Part shown: piece by piece, positions 57,621 through 64,000 of the stretch | Numbering within the stretch: the stretch's first letter is position 1 | Layout of the letters: each line of letters begins with the position of its first letter | From: Desulfocucumis palustris | GTDB lineage: Bacteria > Bacillota > Desulfotomaculia > Desulfotomaculales > Desulfocucumaceae | Reading direction: 5' to 3' | Length of the DNA: 64,000 nt | Assembly (NCBI RefSeq): GCF_002933875.1 | Contig: NZ_BFAV01000157.1 | Span: forward strand, 1 to 64,000 | Position numbers and translations under genes: made by a program | The notes under the pieces: generated by a model | Seen by the model: only the letters and a program-made list of their open reading frames with translations | Told to the model about the DNA's origin: nothing | Databases searched by the model: none

Positions 57621-58484
57621 TTACAGTTGATGCCTGAGCACCGACTTGGCTGCGTTTTGCAGTTCGTCCAGCTGCAGGCCAGCACCCATATCCGACAACT
57701 TGTAGTAAACTCCATTATACTCCCATGCCAGTGAATGTATGGTTTTAATCTCGGTCGGCTTCTGGGTGGGATCATTTGTCCTAACGCCATTCTTCTCAAT
57801 AATGGGATATACAGGAAGAGGCCTTTCACAATAGTACAATATTTTATTTTCAACCTGCACTTCTTTCCTTTTGTCCCCAATTTCCCTGGCATACTGCAGT
57901 GAGTAGTTTTGATCGCTAATACTCAAAACAAGTCTGGATTTTTCTTTCTGGTAAAACTTAGAAACTTCTTTTTTATCCGATCCGTCTGTCTGGCTAATAG
58001 CAGTATCAGCCAACTTATATCCGCCTTCCAGGGTCTGCGGAGCCTTAAAATCAAACCCCACTTCCTTTGCCAGCTCTTCATCATTTAAAACAGTGGTATC
58101 GGCTTTAGTATATGAACGCTCCACTTTTTCGACCGGGACCTGTACCGGTTCGTATTTGCCGTTCTCTCCTTTTACCACTATATACACCATGGAAGCAACT
58201 TTGTCGATTCCCTCCTGCGCCAGCACCCTGACAGGCTGGATAAAGATACATAACATAACAGCTGCCGCTGCAATGCCGCAAACCAGAGCGGCGTGCTTTT
58301 TAATCCTGAACTTCAGATCATATAAATAATCATATATTCTTTTCATCATATCTTTTCTCCCTTCCTTTTCAGTGCTTATTTGGCATTTGATTTTTTCCAG
58401 GCAATCCGGGTCTGCCTCAAGTGTTTCAACTCCTTGCAGCAGAGCCGCTTTTATGGATTTTTCAAGCTGCGCCTGTTTATTCAT
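57621..58484 (-). CDS. Anti-sigma-factor-like membrane protein
   Basis: A 287-residue protein. The N-terminal 65 residues are cytoplasmic (KSIKAALLQGVETLEADPDC), followed by one membrane helix (HAALVCGIAAAAVMLCIFIQ). The external part has GFDFKAPQTLEGGYKLADTA and YYKLSDMGAGLQLDELQNAA, resembling the DUF4367 anti-sigma domains of Firmicutes. ATG 58484 is better placed than GTG 58493. The start overlaps the sigma factor stop by eight bases, the standard arrangement for an ECF sigma and its anti-sigma factor. The end lies next to the transposon remnant. Confidence 0.82.
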   Translation of the reverse strand: MNKQAQLEKSIKAALLQGVETLEADPDCLEKIKCQISTEKEGRKDMMKRIYDYLYDLKFRIKKHAALVCGIAAAAVMLCIFIQPVRVLAQEGIDKVASMVYIVVKGENGKYEPVQVPVEKVERSYTKADTTVLNDEELAKEVGFDFKAPQTLEGGYKLADTAISQTDGSDKKEVSKFYQKEKSRLVLSISDQNYSLQYAREIGDKRKEVQVENKILYYCERPLPVYPIIEKNGVRTNDPTQKPTEIKTIHSLAWEYNGVYYKLSDMGAGLQLDELQNAAKSVLRHQL

Positions 58485-59076
58485 GTGCCACACACTCCTT
58501 TTTCAAAGGTCCGGACGTCATTTTGTCAGCACAATCGCCGGGCCTTTTTTTCAATTCTCTGGCCAGCTTTTTTCTACCGTTAAGCAGCCTGGTTTTTACG
58601 GTCCCCTGGAAACAATTCATTACCTGGGATATCTCTTTTACAGACATATCGTTGTAATAATAGAGGATCATCGTAGTCCTCAGGGGAACGCTCAGATTAT
58701 TAATCGCCTGGCGAATTACCCGGCTGTTCTGGCTTGCTTCCACAGCCTCAAGTACATCCTGCTGGTCCGGCAGGCGTTCCAAGGCACTATCATCAAGGCT
58801 TTCATGTATTGTTTTCCTTTCCCTGGAAGCCATGCGCCAGCTTATCCTCACCAGTATCCGGTTAAACCAAACCTGAAACGCTTCCGGAGTGCGCAACTTT
58901 TTTATATCACGGTAGCATTCAAAGAATGCCTCCTGAATGATATCCTCGGCAATGCTTTTATTGCCAACCAATAAATAGGCTGTCCGCAGGGCTTTTGTCG
59001 CACATGCTTGATACAATGCATCAAAAGCGCCTTTCTCTCCCTGTTGACATCGCTTAATCAAATCAATATCGACCAA
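58477..59076 (-). CDS. ECF-type RNA polymerase sigma factor
   Basis: A 199-residue sigma factor. Region 2 has AEDIIQEAFFECYRDIKKLR and region 4 has LRTTMILYYYNDMSVKEISQ with GTVKTRLLNGRKKLARELKK. TTG 59076 follows AAGGAG by nine bases; the longer open frame has no ribosome binding site. It would direct transcription of its own operon and of stress genes when the anti-sigma factor releases it. The targets are unknown. Confidence 0.9.
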   Translation of the reverse strand: MVDIDLIKRCQQGEKGAFDALYQACATKALRTAYLLVGNKSIAEDIIQEAFFECYRDIKKLRTPEAFQVWFNRILVRISWRMASRERKTIHESLDDSALERLPDQQDVLEAVEASQNSRVIRQAINNLSVPLRTTMILYYYNDMSVKEISQVMNCFQGTVKTRLLNGRKKLARELKKRPGDCADKMTSGPLKKECVAHE

Positions 59077-59396
59077 TTTATTAAACTCCTTCCATAAGGT
59101 GCACCCTACATTATATAAGGGAGTAATTAATTCAAAAAGGTTCACTTTTTTAAAAATTTTATTTCCACGGCACATAACGCGGAAACGGTTCTAATGACAG
59201 GGAGGCCAAACTTCCCTACTTAGTCGATTTAGGAAAAGGTGTCCAGATTGGCTATTGGACTTGTTTGGTCTGATGCCACAGGGAAATGTTCTGTGGGATT
59301 TTTTTATCCTGGATAAGTGTATATGAGAGGACAAGGGAAGACAAAGAATTGGGGGAAAGGGGACAGGCTGAGGCAACCGCCGGCTAAATGCCAACT
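59077..59396. other. Intergenic region with one plus-strand hairpin terminator
   Basis: No gene is recognisable in 320 bases. The sigma-factor promoter should lie near the left end. CCACAG (59276-59281) and CTGTGG (59291-59296) are followed by GATTTTTTTA, a terminator on the plus strand without a visible gene before it. A small RNA or a relic transcript is possible. Confidence 0.45.
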
Positions 59397-59426
59397 AAAA
59401 AAGGCCTCCGGCTGGAGGCCTTTTTT
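59397..59426. terminator. Terminator of the DUF169-MarR operon
   Basis: AAAAAAGGCCTCC-GGCT-GGAGGCCTTTTTT is a long perfect stem-loop, working in both directions. It lies just beyond the DUF169 stop codon. Confidence 0.92.
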
Positions 59427-59432
59427 GTCTAT

Positions 59433-60212
59433 TTATTTATTTCTTTCTCTGACTTTCAGCCACTCTTCCCTGGTCAGGAAGCTTTCTTCCACGTTGCTTT
59501 CCATTTCAAGGAACATATTGTAAGGGACGCTGAAGGAGAGAATATCCTTGTCCACATGTTTGCGGGCGGAAATGTCTATGAGTCCGACCACCCCCCTGGG
59601 ATTATCCGATTTACCTTCTTTGAGAGGAATGATGCAGACGCTGTGACAGCCCGCGCCAAAGGGTATGATAACGTTGTCTCCGCCGTGCCTGGCGTAGTTG
59701 GCCAGCACAGTCAGGGCCGAAATCTGGTCCGGGGTGGCCAGGAACACCACTACCTCGGGTTTTTCGCCGGGCAGAAGTTTCTCCAGGGGCTTAAATACCA
59801 CGTATTCAGTGGGAACATCGTAATAAGGGAGGGCGTCGGCAAAGGATTTGGCTAATTCCGGTGTTTTCTTATACGCTTCGCCATGGCTTAAGGCGGGCCA
59901 ATTATTTACCACGTTTTTACCCATTTCACTTTCGCAAAACTCCTTGTTACCCACGGAGAGGAAATACTCAATCCCGCCCGGGAAACCAGTATAGGTATTG
60001 CCGAAGCCCAGGCCGGCGCCTCCGCCGATGCAGCCGTAAGTCTTACGGTCGAAAACCGCTGTCCGCCCCTTGGCCGCCGCATTCAGCATGGCCACCACAC
60101 AGCCCCAGCGGCCCTCCTTGTACTGGAACGCCCCTTCCGGCTTTTCATCGGTGAATACAATGGCTACCGGAGAATACCTCAGGTTAACAGCCTCCGCTAT
60201 CTTGCTTTTCAT
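59433..60212 (-). CDS. DUF169 family protein
   Basis: A 259-residue protein of the DUF169 family, common in anaerobes. The start SKIAEAVNLRYSPVAIVFTD and the Cys-rich GRWGCVVAMLNAAAKGRTAV and TYGCIGGGAGLGFGN are typical. The late VIIPFGAGCHSVCIIPL has further cysteines, so an iron-sulfur or metal site is possible. No enzymatic role is established. It overlaps the MarR regulator gene by four bases (ATGA) and is probably controlled by it. Confidence 0.88.
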   Translation of the reverse strand: MKSKIAEAVNLRYSPVAIVFTDEKPEGAFQYKEGRWGCVVAMLNAAAKGRTAVFDRKTYGCIGGGAGLGFGNTYTGFPGGIEYFLSVGNKEFCESEMGKNVVNNWPALSHGEAYKKTPELAKSFADALPYYDVPTEYVVFKPLEKLLPGEKPEVVVFLATPDQISALTVLANYARHGGDNVIIPFGAGCHSVCIIPLKEGKSDNPRGVVGLIDISARKHVDKDILSFSVPYNMFLEMESNVEESFLTREEWLKVRERNK

Positions 60213-60661
60213 TTAACTTCACCCCTTATTTTTTTTAATAGCCCCAAAAGTGTTTCTTTCTCGCCGGCAGACAGATTCGCAGCTAATTCCGCGCTGGACT
60301 CAAGCGACAAATGGGAAAGGTTATGCTCCAGTTCCCTGCCGGCCTCAGTCAGAAATATCATAAAAACCCGCCTGTCTTCCGGATGATTCCTGCGGCTGAC
60401 CAGTCCCAGGTTTTCCAGGCGGTCAATAACCCCGCTGGTAGTGGTGCGGTCCATCTCCATGGCTGTTCCCAACTGGATTTGTGACTGCCCGTCTTTTTTC
60501 CATAGAAAAGCCAGCAGTCCGAACTGGGGTGGAGTGAGGTTGTGTGGTAAAAGTTTTTCACGGAATATCTGGAATCCTTTCTGGTGACACTTGGCAATAA
60601 GAAATCCCAGGCTCCCTTCGATGTCAAAGTTAGTGTTCATTTTACCGCTCAAAAAACTCAA
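60209..60661 (-). CDS. MarR family transcriptional regulator
   Basis: A 150-residue winged-helix regulator. LTPPQFGLLAFLWKKDGQSQ and LGTAMEMDRTTTSGVIDRLE, then GLVSRRNHPEDRRVFMIFLT, form the DNA-binding domain with its wing. TTG 60661 follows AAAGGGGG. ATG 60640 is the alternative start. The gene precedes the DUF169 gene and probably represses its own operon. GTATAC-like repeats in the 60711-60741 region may be its sites. Confidence 0.9.
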   Translation of the reverse strand: MSFLSGKMNTNFDIEGSLGFLIAKCHQKGFQIFREKLLPHNLTPPQFGLLAFLWKKDGQSQIQLGTAMEMDRTTTSGVIDRLENLGLVSRRNHPEDRRVFMIFLTEAGRELEHNLSHLSLESSAELAANLSAGEKETLLGLLKKIRGEVK

Positions 60662-60865
60662 AACACCCCCTTTCTTGTTTTTAATGAAATTATATCACTA
60701 TTATGATTGTTTGTATACTGATTTTATTCTGTATTTATACAGGCAAAAGGATTTGGCTCAATCCCTTTTTACCAAAACAGTTACCCCATCATACCGTGCA
60801 TTATAACAAAGCCTGCCCCCAATACTTGACTTATATTATTAATGTAGTTACACTATAAATGCAGT

Positions 60866-60881
60866 TTACATATACATGTAA
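60866..60881. promoter_or_regulatory. Candidate PadR operator
   Basis: TTACAT-ATAC-ATGTAA is a perfect inverted repeat about 25 bp before the padR start. It is flanked on both sides by TTACACTAT (60848-60856 and 60883-60891). ATGTAA-type arms are common in PadR operators. Confidence 0.65.
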
Positions 60882-60903
60882 TTTACACTATGGAGATGAT
60901 GCC

Positions 60904-61257
60904 GTGTCCGGAAAATCCAAGAAAAGCCAGGTCTACCGCTACACTCCGGCATTTATTCTGCTTTTTTTGTCCCGGGAGAATTTATACGGTGCGGCCCTGT
61001 TTAACAGGATGCACAGTGAAATACCTTTTTGCCATGCCGACGGTGCCGTGGTTTACCGCACCCTCCAGGAACTTGAGGAAGTGGGCGCAGTGAAATCCTA
61101 CTGGGAAACCGGTATTTCCGGTCCGGCCAAAAAGTGGTATCAAATAACCGGCCAGGGACTGGAGCTGTTGGCTAAATTCGCGGAAGACATTGATAAGAGC
61201 AAGAAAAACCTTGAATTTTTCCTGGCAGCTTATAAGCAAAAGACCGGGCAGCTATAA
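60904..61257 (+). CDS. PadR family transcriptional regulator
   Basis: A 117-residue winged-helix protein. YTPAFILLFLSRENLYGAAL and VVYRTLQELEEVGAVKSYWE, with PAKKWYQITGQG as the wing, are the PadR pattern. The frame is open to ATG 60859, but GGAG eight bases before GTG 60904 gives the better start and leaves the operator outside the gene. It lies 28 bp before an MFS exporter gene, which it probably represses. Confidence 0.88.
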   Translation: MSGKSKKSQVYRYTPAFILLFLSRENLYGAALFNRMHSEIPFCHADGAVVYRTLQELEEVGAVKSYWETGISGPAKKWYQITGQGLELLAKFAEDIDKSKKNLEFFLAAYKQKTGQL

Positions 61258-61285
61258 AATATAGACTTGAAAGGAAATGATTGTT

Positions 61286-62455
61286 TTGATTTCTCAGTCG
61301 CCCAATAAGGGAAAGATATTATCTCTATCCCTGGCCCACCTTTTTAACGACTGGTACATGAATTACATCCAGACCTTGCTGCCTTTCATGGTAGCCGCCG
61401 GGCTGGGAGTCAGCAAGGGCGCTTTTTTGATTGCCGCCTTCACCATAACTTCCTCGGTACTCCAGCCGGTTTCGGGCTACCTGGTGGATCAGAAAAACCA
61501 GCGCTGGATGGTGTACGTGGGTACCTTCTGGATGGCGGTGCTGCTAAGCCTGGTGGGCGTGCTTAAAAGTTACCCCCTACTGGTATTCACCGTAGCCCTG
61601 GCCGGCCTGGGTACCGCTGCTTTTCACCCCCAGGCCTCGGCCATGGTCAGTGCAGTTAGCGGGAATAGAAAGGGGTTCTTTCAGGCCTTATTTGTGGCCG
61701 CCGGAAACGTCGGCTGGGCACTGACCCCCCTGGTGGTGGTTCCTTTTGCCCAAAAGTACGGTTTGGAATTGACTCCGTTATTTGTACTGCCCGGGGTGCT
61801 TGTGGCTTTCTTGCTCTGGTTCACCGCGCCCAGGATGCCGGTCGGGAAAAAGTCCGCCCCCCCACCCCTTTGGCCCACCCTTCGCTCCAACTGGACCGAG
61901 TTGACCAAAATAGTGCTGGTGGTTGCCTGCCGTTCCCTGGCTTACTTTGGCCTGGTTTCCTTCCTGCCGCTTTATCTTCAGCATGAAAAAATTTCTCTTC
62001 TTACCGGCAGTCGCCTTTTATTTCTAATGTTGTTTGCCGGAGCTATGGGAGGTCTGCTGGGAGGGTATATTTCAGACCTTGTGGGGAGGAAGCCCGTTAT
62101 TGTCGGCTCACTGGTGGCGGCCAGCCCACTGTTTTACCTCTACCTTAACACCGGCGGCGTCATTAGCTACCTGCTGCTGGCCCTGGCCGGAGCCTGCTTG
62201 CTGGCGTCTTTTTCAGTGACCGTGGTTGTTGCCCAGGAAGTCATCAGTAAAAATGCAGCCATGGCATCGGGCCTGATGCTGGGTTTCGGCATCGGTATCG
62301 GCGGGCTGGGGGTTGGACTGGTGGGATTGCTGGCGGAGCATATGGGCATCGTTTATGCCATTCATTTGCTGATCTGGCTGCCTCTTGCGGCGGGGTTGCT
62401 TGGCCTTGGTATTAAAGGAAAGAAAATGGCCGTGACTCCTTCCGTCAACAGTTAA
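61286..62455 (+). CDS. MFS exporter of the fosmidomycin-resistance (FSR) type
   Basis: A 389-residue transporter with twelve predicted membrane helices. LAHLFNDWYMNYIQTLLPFM and SGYLVDQKNQRWMVYVGTFW, then GTAAFHPQASAMVSAVSGNR, are typical of the FSR subfamily of drug exporters. A second domain starts near LRSNWTELTKIVLVVACRSL. ATG 61277 lies within the ribosome-binding region. TTG 61286, ten bases after AAAGGA, is a likely start. The substrate is unknown. The PadR regulator encoded upstream probably senses it. Confidence 0.87.
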   Translation: MISQSPNKGKILSLSLAHLFNDWYMNYIQTLLPFMVAAGLGVSKGAFLIAAFTITSSVLQPVSGYLVDQKNQRWMVYVGTFWMAVLLSLVGVLKSYPLLVFTVALAGLGTAAFHPQASAMVSAVSGNRKGFFQALFVAAGNVGWALTPLVVVPFAQKYGLELTPLFVLPGVLVAFLLWFTAPRMPVGKKSAPPPLWPTLRSNWTELTKIVLVVACRSLAYFGLVSFLPLYLQHEKISLLTGSRLLFLMLFAGAMGGLLGGYISDLVGRKPVIVGSLVAASPLFYLYLNTGGVISYLLLALAGACLLASFSVTVVVAQEVISKNAAMASGLMLGFGIGIGGLGVGLVGLLAEHMGIVYAIHLLIWLPLAAGLLGLGIKGKKMAVTPSVNS

Positions 62456-62860
62456 GGAAAAATAGGGCTCTCCGGCAATATTGCTTTTATCATGAGCAGT
62501 CCAATAAGACGCCGCCCAGGAAACATGCCCTGGAAGCCCTGGCTGCTGATGCGGCAGGTTTATTACCCCGGCTTGATTAAAGCCAGAAAAACTTGTTTCT
62601 CCCAGATTTTTTGCGCCTGCAGGTAATGTAGCCTGGAGGTCTTTTATTTTCTGCAGTAGTTCTATAGGGCAGGTTGATTGTTGCTGAGAAGCTATCAAGA
62701 AGTAGGCGGAAGCCGGTTAAGCAGGCATGGTATAGACTTTGTCAATCAACTTTTTGTTAAAAATGCGACATTAGCAGTCGCTCCTTTTCAGGGTGGCATG
62801 CCGAATATTTTGGAATTTACCAAGGCATAATATTATCCAATAACTCTTGGAGGATTTACT
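62456..62860. other. Intergenic region without a recognised gene
   Basis: A minus-strand frame is open here but runs into the antisense of the MFS gene. It has no ribosome binding site, so I do not call it. A small hairpin, GCGAC-N7-GTCGC followed by TCCTTTT, lies near 62766-62790. The DUF3231 promoter should be close to the right end. Confidence 0.4.
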
Positions 62861-63877
62861 ATGAATATATTCGGTAAGAATATTTTTAAAAAGCTTTTAC
62901 CTTTTGAACAAGCGACGTCAAAAAAACCACTGACCGCCGGTGAGGTCTATTACTTATGGGAAAGTCTTACCGGAACCTATAAACTTATAACAATAGCTGA
63001 AATGTATCTTATGAACACCGAAGACCCTGAGCTGCATGCATACCTGAAAGCTTTAACATCGGGAGCCTTCCTATTCAGAGTGAGTGAGCTGGAAAATGTC
63101 TTGAAGGGAGAGGGCTTTACCGTTCCACCACGCCCATCTTCTAAAACGCTGCAAGGTTCTCCCGGGTCAGGCCAGGAAGTAAAACTTACCGACCGGGAAG
63201 TTATTAAAAACCTTGTTGGTCTTGCTCAGACATACGTTATGTTTTTCGTCCGGGCTGTCACGGTATCTACCAATGATTCCGTAAGAAAACTATTTAAGGA
63301 TTTGCTAGGTGAAACAATAGAAGTATATAAAATGGCCTTGGGACTGGGGAAAAGCAGAAATGTATTCGATCCTCCCCCGCCAGCCACAGCAAGAAAAGAC
63401 AGCTTGAACATGTATGAGGTTGGAGTAATTTGGGATGAACTGACAGGAAGGCACTCAAGCCAGGTCAATATGGAGACATATTTAGCCAGCACCAAAGACA
63501 CACAACTCAATAACCTTATAAGTTGGGGACTGAAAGAAATAGTTATGCCCCAGATGGAGAGGCTTGAAACCATTCTAAAAAAAGAAGGATTAACCATTCC
63601 CCCTAGGCCAGTCATTAGAACAAATCAATATACACCGGGGCAGCTCAACAAAATAAGGGCAAGCGATGATGAATTATTAGGCGTTCTTACAATCGCCTTC
63701 CAATCAGCCGTTAACCTGCATGCACGGGCACTGTCGGTATCCCTTAGGGATGATATTCTGGAACTTTTTGAAGGTTTTCTATATAAGGAATTGGAAGCTT
63801 ACGACAAAACCATTGATTTATCAAAATTAAGGCTGACACTTGATAACCCTCCAGTAGTCAGTTCTTTGAGGATTTAA
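62861..63877 (+). CDS. DUF3231 family protein (coat-protein-F-like helical bundles)
   Basis: A 338-residue protein with two homologous helical halves. The first includes LTAGEVYYLWESLTGTYKLI and FTVPPRPSSKTL, the second NMYEVGVIWDELTGRHSSQV and LTIPPRPVIRTN. This internal duplication is typical of DUF3231, found in spore-forming Firmicutes and often linked with spore-coat-like four-helix proteins. It is probably made during sporulation or as a storage/structural protein; that is inference. GGAGG lies seven bases before the ATG. No gene is seen in the remaining 120 bases of the window. Confidence 0.88.
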   Translation: MNIFGKNIFKKLLPFEQATSKKPLTAGEVYYLWESLTGTYKLITIAEMYLMNTEDPELHAYLKALTSGAFLFRVSELENVLKGEGFTVPPRPSSKTLQGSPGSGQEVKLTDREVIKNLVGLAQTYVMFFVRAVTVSTNDSVRKLFKDLLGETIEVYKMALGLGKSRNVFDPPPPATARKDSLNMYEVGVIWDELTGRHSSQVNMETYLASTKDTQLNNLISWGLKEIVMPQMERLETILKKEGLTIPPRPVIRTNQYTPGQLNKIRASDDELLGVLTIAFQSAVNLHARALSVSLRDDILELFEGFLYKELEAYDKTIDLSKLRLTLDNPPVVSSLRI

Positions 63878-64000
63878 TCTATTTATTAAGGTAGTTCGGC
63901 TAACGGAGTGGTAAGTTTGGATTCATTTATTGTACACTACAAATAAAATGCCGCCTTTTCAAACCCGGGCATGTCCCAATGCTTAAAGAGTAATGCAAGA

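Noticed and set aside
62213-62698. Minus-strand frame of 161 codons after the MFS gene
   Set aside because: Half of it is antisense to the MFS gene and no start signal is seen; the rest resembles no family I know.

Overview
The window reads as chromosome of an anaerobic, spore-forming Firmicute of the Clostridia, most like the Desulfotomaculum/Pelotomaculum relatives of the Peptococcaceae. This is inference from gene content: strong AGGAGG-type ribosome binding sites, a SigI/RsgI pair, a DUF3231 coat-like protein, a UPF0180 (YkuS) protein, several PAS-domain regulators, TAXI-type TRAP transporters and an anaerobic CO-dehydrogenase-like gene. No rRNA genes or CRISPR arrays are visible. Two tRNA genes (Gln-CTG, Lys-CTT) lie at 34.6 kb.

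Region 1-14.7 kb is a fatty-acyl/butyrate-type degradation locus, all on the minus strand. An operon of a large acyl-CoA dehydrogenase, a CoA-transferase, 3-hydroxyacyl-CoA dehydrogenase, acetyl-CoA acetyltransferase, enoyl-CoA hydratase, a second acyl-CoA dehydrogenase, an SCP-x-like thiolase and the start of an HMG-CoA-synthase-like gene runs from 8.8 kb off the left edge. It is followed, moving right, by a TAXI-TRAP transporter and a sigma-54 activator with a PrpR_N sensor domain. A perfect sigma-54 -24/-12 promoter stands before the beta-oxidation operon and another before the transporter. A related inverted repeat lies 90-130 bp upstream of each, so the three parts look like one substrate-induced regulon.

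Region 15-24 kb holds a soluble chemoreceptor-like protein, a cysteine synthase, an Rrf2 regulator, a cooS-cooF-FNOR operon, ykuS and a soluble PAS histidine kinase. The CooS protein keeps all the metal-cluster ligands of carbon monoxide dehydrogenase. It appears to lack the second-sphere His and Lys used in catalysis, so its substrate is open.

Region 24-34 kb holds a Gly-Pro-Phe/Tyr repeat protein, a penicillin-recognising serine hydrolase without the beta-lactamase omega-loop Glu, a GGDEF-EAL protein cut by one in-frame stop, a SigI-RsgI-SLH operon, a DsrE protein, a membrane-anchored ClpP-class protease and small zinc-ribbon proteins.

Region 34-57 kb holds the tRNAs, a tandem YnfA pair, peptide deformylase, ribB under an FMN riboswitch, YibE/F, a GbsR-like regulator with a MacAB-type exporter, a second TAXI-TRAP system with DUF1850, D-amino-acid aminotransferase, an ABC-2 exporter with its TetR regulator, a cupin, an FMN-dependent glutamate-synthase-like protein, an integral membrane protein and a GNAT acetyltransferase.

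Region 57-64 kb starts with a decayed RAYT-type transposable element, with two tandem 5' ends and one inverted end. It continues with an ECF sigma/anti-sigma pair, DUF169 with a MarR regulator, PadR with an FSR-type MFS exporter, and the DUF3231 protein. Many genes have non-ATG or internal starts; I moved starts where a Shine-Dalgarno sequence decided the matter.
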